Of a DNA stretch of 64,000 nt, positions 58,890-64,000 are shown in pieces. Position 1 is the first letter of the stretch; each line of letters starts with the position of its first letter. The notes under the pieces were generated by a model. It made no database searches. It saw nothing but the letters and a program-made list of their open reading frames with translations, and was not told the origin of the DNA. Source of the DNA: JACPDH01 sp041671505 (GTDB lineage Bacteria > Acidobacteriota > Thermoanaerobaculia > Gp7-AA8); assembly GCA_041671505.1 (NCBI GenBank), contig JBAZBK010000019.1, positions 62,001-126,000 on the forward strand, in the 5' to 3' direction. A program made the position numbers and the translations under genes.

Positions 58890-61109
58890 CTAATCCTTGC
58901 CGGCCAGGCCGTCGTTCGCCTCCGCGAGCGAGTCGTAGAGCTTGATGCGGACACGGGTGACGTTCCCGGCTTCGTCCTTCTTCACCTTGACGATCGCCGG
59001 CTGGTTCGTGGCGATGCCGTCGAGCGAGTTCCCCTTGGTTCGTGCGTGCTTCGTCGCTTTGCCGTTGGCGGTCGAACGGTGATCGGCGACCTTCAGGTTG
59101 CGCGGATCGACGCTCACGACCGTTCCGTCCTCGAGCTTGATCGAGACCTTCGAGACGATCGAGCCGGGAGAGGGAGTCACGACGCTGATCTGCGTCACCG
59201 CAGCGCCGTGTCCTTTGGCTGGATGCGCCGCGGCTGCGGACGCGTTGTCGGCGACGCTCGCGGCGAGAAGAGTGAAGAGGAAGACGACGAACAGTTTCCT
59301 TCCGAGCGCCCAGAACGCGGCGAACGCGGTTCCAAGCATCAGGGCGATCTTTCCGAGGAGTCCGAGTGCGGGGACTTCGATGCCGGGCTGGATCGGAGGG
59401 CCGGCGCTCGCGTTGATCGTGACCGTCACGCTGGAGTTGGCGCCGATCGTCGCGCCGACCGGGCCGGCGAGCGCGACGGTGAACGTCTCGGCAGGCTCGG
59501 CGACCGTGTCGTTGACGATCGTGATGTTGAACGTCTTCGACGCGGCGTCGCCACTCGCCCAGTTGAGCGTGCCGCCCGCGAGCGTGTAGTCGCCGGGCGT
59601 GACCGCGGTCCCGGGAGTGGCCGCGTAGTTGACCGAAATTGCTCCGTCGCTGCCACCGGTGCGGGTGACGGTAAGCGTGAGCGTCAGGTCGGTCTCGTTG
59701 ACGGCTGCCGCGGTCACCGTGAACTGGACGACTCCTGGATTGACCTCGACCGCCCCCATGTCGACCGCTGCGCCGACGGGACGAGTCACTCCCCGCTGGT
59801 CGACGGTGAACGCCGAGCTTCCGGTGTTGACCACCGGGCTCGCGGCCGCGGGGAGTTGAGTCATTGTGGGACCGCCGTTGTTCGCGAGAGCGCCGAGCTG
59901 CGGATCCTGGTTGAACACGTTGCCGACGATGTCGTTGATGTTCGCAGAGTCTGGAGATTCGATCAGCGAGTAACTCAAATCGACGCCACCGGCGTCTCCG
60001 TTTCCGAGATCGTTGTTCACTCCCGCGGTGTTGTTGGCGACGATGCTGTTGTCGAGCGGAAGCGTGGCGTACAGGAAGATTCCGCCGCCATTGCCCGACG
60101 CAGAGTTGCCGCTCACCGTGAGGTGATGCGCTGCGAAGTTGTAGAGGTTGTAGAGATAGATTCCGCCGCCGTTGCCCGCGGTCGCCTGGTTGCCGGAGAT
60201 CGTGCTGTTCTCGAAACTCCCGCCATGGTCGGGGCTGTAGAGGAACACACCTCCACCGGCTGCAGCGGTGTTGCCGGAAATCGTCGTTCCGCGGATCGTG
60301 AAAAGGCCATTATCGGGGCTGTAGAGGTAAATCCCGCCGCCTGCGTCTCCGGCGGAGTTGCCGGAGATCGTCGAGTCGCGGATCGTGACGTCGTCGTCTG
60401 GATCGTAGAAGTAGATGCCTCCGCCGTCGTCAGCTGCTGAGTTGCCAGAGATTACGGAGTTCTCGATAAGGACCAGGCCGCCGATGTCCTCGGTGTCCTC
60501 GATGTAGATTCCGCCGCCGTCGATTCCGGCGGTGTTGCCAGTGATCATCGAGTTGCGGATCGTCAGGGTCATGGTTTGGTACCCGTCGGCCCACACACCG
60601 CCGCCGTCACTGGACGCGGTGTTCCCTCCAATCACGACGTTGTCGAGCGTCAGGTGCTCTCCGTAGAGATAGACCCCGCCACCGTTCGGAGCGTTGCCGC
60701 CCGTGATCGTAAGGCCGGAGATCGTGACGTCGATCGGGGTCAAGCTAGCGCTGTAGAGATAGAAGATGCGCGACGCGTTGTTGCCGCTCACGGTCAGTGA
60801 CGACGCGCCCGGCCCCTGGACATCGGCCGAGTCGGTGATCTCCAGCTGTCCCGTGGTCAGCGTGATCGTGCCGGTGAGCCCCGCCTGAAACGCGACGACG
60901 TCCGCGCCGGCTGCTCCGTTCGCGTCGACGATCGCCTGCCGAAGCGATCCGGCTCCGGCGTCGTTGAGATTCGTGACGGTGAAGGTCGCGGCCTCGAGTC
61001 CCGGCGAAAGCGCTACGCCTAACGTGAGTGCCGCGCCACCTGAAATCGTGAGGGCGATTCTGGTGTCCCGCTTCTCGTTCCTGCGAATGCCCTGCTTGTT
61101 CTTCTGCAC
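58890..61109 (-). CDS. Beta-helix / Calx-beta surface protein with sorting-like helix and C-terminal extension
   Basis: This is a 739-residue exported protein. After a signal peptide come about 300 residues of right-handed beta-helix with repeated 'ISGNSA..DGGGIYLY'-type turns (CSLREA-like start 'NDAGAGSLRQAIVDANG'). A Calx-beta domain follows at about 455-565 ('GTAVTPGDYTLAGGTLNWAS'), then a 'VPALGLLGKIALMLGTAFAA' helix with basic end, resembling IPTL-type C-terminal sorting signals. Unusually, 130 more residues follow, starting with a second signal-like hydrophobic stretch ('KLFVVFLFTLLAASVADNAS'). The GTG start has a GGAGG ribosome binding site. Function is unknown; adhesion or surface display is plausible. 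Confidence 0.78.
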   Translation of the reverse strand: MQKNKQGIRRNEKRDTRIALTISGGAALTLGVALSPGLEAATFTVTNLNDAGAGSLRQAIVDANGAAGADVVAFQAGLTGTITLTTGQLEITDSADVQGPGASSLTVSGNNASRIFYLYSASLTPIDVTISGLTITGGNAPNGGGVYLYGEHLTLDNVVIGGNTASSDGGGVWADGYQTMTLTIRNSMITGNTAGIDGGGIYIEDTEDIGGLVLIENSVISGNSAADDGGGIYFYDPDDDVTIRDSTISGNSAGDAGGGIYLYSPDNGLFTIRGTTISGNTAAAGGGVFLYSPDHGGSFENSTISGNQATAGNGGGIYLYNLYNFAAHHLTVSGNSASGNGGGIFLYATLPLDNSIVANNTAGVNNDLGNGDAGGVDLSYSLIESPDSANINDIVGNVFNQDPQLGALANNGGPTMTQLPAAASPVVNTGSSAFTVDQRGVTRPVGAAVDMGAVEVNPGVVQFTVTAAAVNETDLTLTLTVTRTGGSDGAISVNYAATPGTAVTPGDYTLAGGTLNWASGDAASKTFNITIVNDTVAEPAETFTVALAGPVGATIGANSSVTVTINASAGPPIQPGIEVPALGLLGKIALMLGTAFAAFWALGRKLFVVFLFTLLAASVADNASAAAAHPAKGHGAAVTQISVVTPSPGSIVSKVSIKLEDGTVVSVDPRNLKVADHRSTANGKATKHARTKGNSLDGIATNQPAIVKVKKDEAGNVTRVRIKLYDSLAEANDGLAGKD

Positions 61110-61137
61110 GGAATCCTCCGATTAAGGCGAATGTCAG

Positions 61138-61166
61138 ATTATACGGGATGGGGTGAATTTTGGAAA
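61138..61166 (-). promoter_or_regulatory. Promoter of the beta-helix gene
   Basis: On the minus strand TTTCCA (61161-61166) and a consensus TATAAT (61138-61143) are 17 bases apart, about 30 bases before the GTG start. Confidence 0.65.
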
Positions 61167-61233
61167 CCGCGACGTTAGGGTCGGCGGCCGGTGCGCGAAT
61201 GAATAGGGAACTCGACGCGAGCGTGCGGGACCG

Positions 61234-62085
61234 TCAAAAGCCGGTCAGGCCGTGGCTCCTGCTCCGGAGCATCTTGAACCGGGCGAAGCCGAGCGCCGAG
61301 AGCTTGTCGAGATCGAAGTCGAGCATCCCGTAGAGCTCGCGGGGACGGAGAGTGAACGAGCACATCGTCTCGTGACCGGTGAACTTGTTCGCCTGTGAGA
61401 ACGACGGGTAGCAGATCTTCGACGGGCAGGTCAGCGCACAGCCGGCGTTCGCGAAAAGCGTAATCCGCTCCTTCGGCGCGACCCGCTCGAGGAAGCCGAG
61501 ATCGAGATTGAGCCGCATTGGAACGACGACGGTGTCGTAGACCTCCAGTGCCTTGGCGATCTTTTCTTCCGTGTCGATTTCCTTGATCACGCTCGCCTCG
61601 ATCTCGAAATCGGGGAAATCGGAGCGGATCCAGCCGGCGAGCTGCTCGCTCGTCGTGATCACCGAATTGCCCTTTCGGTGGTAGCGCGCGAGGAAGCTGC
61701 GGCTCCGCTCGTACTCGTCGCGCGTGACGTGATGGTTGCTCAGAGGGAGACGAAGCCCGATGCCGCACTCGTACATCACCGCGATGTCGCGCGGAGACAG
61801 CTCGGGCGCGCCGAAGGGCCGGCCGCCATAGAGCGTGCACGGCTCGACGAAACCGAAGACGCTCTCGACCTGCGCGATCGCGATGTGCGGGAACTCGCGC
61901 GCGAGAAACCGGAGGATCGGAAGATGCGGATCTTTTCCGCGCGCCGAAAGAGTGAATCTCGAATAAGGAGGGGGCGCCGCGAGGCGGGCTCCCGGGTCGC
62001 CCTTGAGAATCATCGGGTGATCGGGTGGAGGGCTGGGAAGAATTCCGACGAGGCCGTCCTGCGATCGCTCTTCGTTTCCGGTCAT
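61234..62085 (-). CDS. U32-peptidase-like TIM-barrel protein, unknown function
   Basis: This 283-residue protein is not recognised with certainty. The alternating pattern and segments such as 'NSVITTSEQLAGWIRSDFPD', 'YDTVVVPMRLNLDLGFLERV' and 'ITLFANAGCALTCPSKICYP' resemble the barrel of U32-family proteins, where 'NxxC...CP' cysteines bind an Fe-S cluster in UbiU/UbiV-like members. Cysteines here are at C-x3-C-x4-C with one more 20 residues on, which would suit a 4Fe-4S site. It follows the DAHP synthase gene by 31 bases on the same strand, so the two may share a transcript. Confidence 0.5.
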   Translation of the reverse strand: MTGNEERSQDGLVGILPSPPPDHPMILKGDPGARLAAPPPYSRFTLSARGKDPHLPILRFLAREFPHIAIAQVESVFGFVEPCTLYGGRPFGAPELSPRDIAVMYECGIGLRLPLSNHHVTRDEYERSRSFLARYHRKGNSVITTSEQLAGWIRSDFPDFEIEASVIKEIDTEEKIAKALEVYDTVVVPMRLNLDLGFLERVAPKERITLFANAGCALTCPSKICYPSFSQANKFTGHETMCSFTLRPRELYGMLDFDLDKLSALGFARFKMLRSRSHGLTGF

Positions 62086-62116
62086 CTGCGGCTCCGTATC
62101 GTCCGTCGCGCGCCGG

Positions 62117-63217
62117 TCAGACGTCGATCTTCGTCTGGTTCATCACTCGTTCCTGAAGCTGAATCGCCTCGCGGTGCATCAACCGGAGAAGGTCGTAGAC
62201 GAAATCCTCGCGGAGCCCGATCGACGACGCGGCGGAGCTTCGGCTCTTGATGATCTTTTCCCACCGTTCGACCTGAAGGATCGTCACGTTGTGCTCGCGC
62301 TTGAACTGGCCGATCTTTTCAATGACTGCCATCCGGGCGGCGAGCTTGTGGATGATCTCGTCGTCGATGGAGTCGATCAGCCGGCGCAACTCGTCGAGAC
62401 GCTCTTCGAAACCCTTGTCCTCGCTCGACCTCGACCGCACGACGAGTCCCGCGAGCAGTGCCCCGAGCGCCGCGGGCGTCAATTGCTGCTTTGCGTCGCT
62501 CCAGGCCGCGTCGGGATCGACGTGGCTCTCGATCATCAGCCCGTCCATTTCGAGATCGAGCGCCTTCTGCGCGACGAGAGCGATCAACTCCCGGTTTCCG
62601 CAGATGTGGCTCGGGTCGCAGAGCAGCGGAAGGCCGGGGACGCGCGTCTTGAGCTCGATCGCGATCTCCCACGTCGGCGCGTTGCGGAACGGCCCCTTCG
62701 CAAACACGGAAAATCCTCGATGCACCGCACCGAGGCGCTTCACGCCGGCGCGGTCGAGCCGCTCGAGGGCGCCGATCCAGAGCTCGAGGTCGGGGCTCGG
62801 CGGGTTCTTGACGAAGACCGGAACGTCGACGCCTCGGAGCGCCTCCGCGATCTCCTGCACCGCGAACGGGCTCGATGTCGTGCGGGCTCCGACCCAGAGC
62901 ATGTCGAGGCCATTCCGGAGGCACGCCTCGACGTGTGCCGTCGTCGCGATCTCGGTCGTGACTGGAAGGCCGGTTTCCTCGCGCACCCGTAGGAGCCAGG
63001 CGAGCCCTTCTTCGCCAGCGCCTTCGTAGTGTCCCGGTCGCGTACGCGGCTTCCAGACGCCAGCGCGAAAGAGGTGAATTCCTCCGAGTGCGCGCAGGCG
63101 GCGCGCCGTCTCGAGCGTCTGGAACTCCGTTTCCGCCGCGCAAGGGCCGCTGATCACGAACGGTCTGCCCGGCGGCAACCATCCCGAGGCGGGGTTGAGT
63201 GTGTGGTCTGAGCTCAA
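62117..63217 (-). CDS. Fused DAHP synthase (type Ibeta) - chorismate mutase
   Basis: This 366-residue bifunctional enzyme has two parts. Residues 1-265 are a DAHP synthase: 'VISGPCAAETEFQTLETARR', 'RAGVWKPRTRP', 'GLPVTTEIATT' and 'LPLLCDPSHICGNRE' with the metal and phosphoenolpyruvate ligands. Residues about 275-360 are an AroQ chorismate mutase ('RLIDSIDDEIIHKLAARMAV', 'EREH..VERWEKI' region). It makes the first shikimate-pathway intermediate and, with its second domain, prephenate. This domain order is known from Bacteroidetes, where the mutase domain gives feedback control. The start is TTG at 63217 with a GGAG ribosome binding site. Confidence 0.92.
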   Translation of the reverse strand: MSSDHTLNPASGWLPPGRPFVISGPCAAETEFQTLETARRLRALGGIHLFRAGVWKPRTRPGHYEGAGEEGLAWLLRVREETGLPVTTEIATTAHVEACLRNGLDMLWVGARTTSSPFAVQEIAEALRGVDVPVFVKNPPSPDLELWIGALERLDRAGVKRLGAVHRGFSVFAKGPFRNAPTWEIAIELKTRVPGLPLLCDPSHICGNRELIALVAQKALDLEMDGLMIESHVDPDAAWSDAKQQLTPAALGALLAGLVVRSRSSEDKGFEERLDELRRLIDSIDDEIIHKLAARMAVIEKIGQFKREHNVTILQVERWEKIIKSRSSAASSIGLREDFVYDLLRLMHREAIQLQERVMNQTKIDV

Positions 63218-63342
63218 GGAAACTCCAACACGGAAGCCGGCTGAGCTTACACCCGATCACGGGCCGGGTAGCAGCGGGCGGCCTCACAGCAGAACGTGAC
63301 GACGCGCCCGGCGAATCGATGTCGAGCCAGGCTCCTGTCGCG

Positions 63343-63371
63343 TTGGCGGTTTCGTGGTGCGACGGTATATT
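63343..63371 (+). promoter_or_regulatory. Promoter of the hydroxylase gene
   Basis: TTGGCG (63343-63348) and TATATT (63366-63371) are 17 bases apart. The start site would fall about three bases before the ATG of a short upstream frame at 63381. Confidence 0.6.
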
Positions 63372-63380
63372 GACGCCGCC

Positions 63381-63407
63381 ATGACACGTGTCGGGAGGCC
63401 TCATTGA
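63381..63407 (+). CDS. Eight-codon upstream reading frame
   Basis: ATG at 63381 followed by codons for TRVGRPH and a TGA that overlaps the TTG start of the hydroxylase gene (sequence ATTGAA). Almost no untranslated leader precedes it. It may couple translation of the hydroxylase, or may be chance; it is too short to judge. Confidence 0.3.
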   Translation: MTRVGRPH

Positions 63408-64000
63408 AGCTCGAGACCGAGTTCGTTCGGTTGCCGTATCGATTTGACGCGGATCGCCTCGCGGCCGAGCTCGGCGCGCTCGGCGGTACCGACTGGCGCC
63501 CGCATCCGCAGGGACACAAAGGGAACTGGTCGCTCCCGCTCGTCGCGGTGGGCGGCGATCCTTCCAGCGACGAGACGAAGGGCCCGATGCTCCCGACGCC
63601 GTTTCTCGCGCGCTGCCCGTACATCCGGCAGGTGATGAGCGCGCTCGCTGCGCCTGTCGGCCGCTCGCGCCTGATGCTCATCGAAGGCGAAGGAGAAGCG
63701 GTCTCGCACGTCGATACGCACTACTACTGGGCGCAGCGAGTCCGCGTGCACGTTCCGATCCGCACGAGCCCTGGCGTCGAATTCCTGTGCGGCGGCCGCT
63801 CCGTTCACATGAACGCGGGCGAGGCGTGGATCTTCGACAACTGGCGCAACCACAACGTCCTCAATCCCGACTCGCAACGACGCGTGCACCTCGTGATCGA
63901 CACCGTCGGATCTTCCCGATTCCGCAGTGACGTCGCGCGTGGCTGGTGGCCGTTCGGAGGCCGGGGTGCGGCAGCGGACGATCCCGAGCTCGTCCCGTTC
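63404..64000 (+). CDS. Aspartyl/asparaginyl beta-hydroxylase family protein (3' end outside window)
   Basis: The 199 visible residues form an Fe(II)/2-oxoglutarate dioxygenase of the AspH (cupin-like) family. The metal ligands are in 'AVSHVDTHYYWAQRVRVHVP' and His in 'EAWIFDNWRNHNVLN'; the Arg in 'RRVHLVIDT' should bind 2-oxoglutarate. The start is TTG at 63404, with GGGAGG upstream at 63393; the ATG at 63381 is in another frame and stops at once. Such proteins hydroxylate Asp/Asn side chains or act in natural-product and lipid modification. The gene continues past the window. Confidence 0.85.
   Translation, partial: MKLETEFVRLPYRFDADRLAAELGALGGTDWRPHPQGHKGNWSLPLVAVGGDPSSDETKGPMLPTPFLARCPYIRQVMSALAAPVGRSRLMLIEGEGEAVSHVDTHYYWAQRVRVHVPIRTSPGVEFLCGGRSVHMNAGEAWIFDNWRNHNVLNPDSQRRVHLVIDTVGSSRFRSDVARGWWPFGGRGAAADDPELVPF

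Overview
This window is the replication-origin region of a GC-rich, Gram-negative-type (diderm) bacterium. The closest overall impression is Acidobacteriota. That is inferred from the gene order, the many GTG/TTG starts and the E. coli-like GyrB and ParC, not from a phylogeny. The origin lies at about 22.2-22.45 kb. Leftward from it, on the minus strand, run rpmH-rnpA-yidD-yidC-jag-mnmE-mnmG-rsmG-parA-parB-bactofilin, then the ATP synthase genes (b', b, delta, alpha, gamma, beta, epsilon) and topA. Rightward, on the plus strand, run dnaA-dnaN-recF-gyrB-gyrA. Most core genes therefore point away from the origin. Two near-perfect parS sites lie between mnmE and mnmG, next to the parAB genes whose products use them.

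Left edge (1-6.2 kb): the end of signal peptidase I, a secreted DUF4139 protein, an SLC13-type anion/sodium symporter and topoisomerase I. At 6.4-12.3 kb is an ATP synthase operon with its own promoter. It carries two b-type stator genes but no a (atpB) or c (atpE) gene.

Middle (31.6-35 kb): an acyl-CoA dehydrogenase, RNase G with a small zinc-ribbon gene behind it, and one tRNA-Asn with promoter and terminator. From 35.3 to 43.3 kb is a compact, mostly overlapping glycan cluster: a LegB-like 4,6-dehydratase, a sugar nucleotidyltransferase, a GT4, a degenerate GT-like protein, a GT2, and a three-gene set (RmlD-like, CapE/WbjB-like, WecB-like) expected to make a UDP-N-acetyl-6-deoxy-L-hexosamine. 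It is followed by a metallo-beta-lactamase-fold hydrolase, a CsgG-like exported protein, and an unusual pair of flavin split-barrel proteins, the second fused to GAF and winged-helix-like domains.

Right part (47-64 kb): a Sad/YneI-type aldehyde dehydrogenase, HslUV protease, an RluA-family pseudouridine synthase, three tandem BON-domain exported proteins, a GspG-like exported protein behind a palindromic operator, recA, a proteobacterial-type parC, an arylamine N-acetyltransferase, a large beta-helix/Calx-beta surface protein, a U32-like protein, a fused DAHP synthase-chorismate mutase, and the start of an aspartyl/asparaginyl hydroxylase.

Repeats are few but distinctive. A 9-bp-period AT-rich element occurs three times, twice directly upstream of a start codon (rng and parC). 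There is an inverted-repeat element before parC and an inverted array between two convergent genes near 2 kb. Most genes are housekeeping. The least explained parts are the flavin-GAF-winged-helix pair, the operator-controlled GspG-like gene, the BON trio, the beta-helix fusion protein and the repeat placed at start codons.
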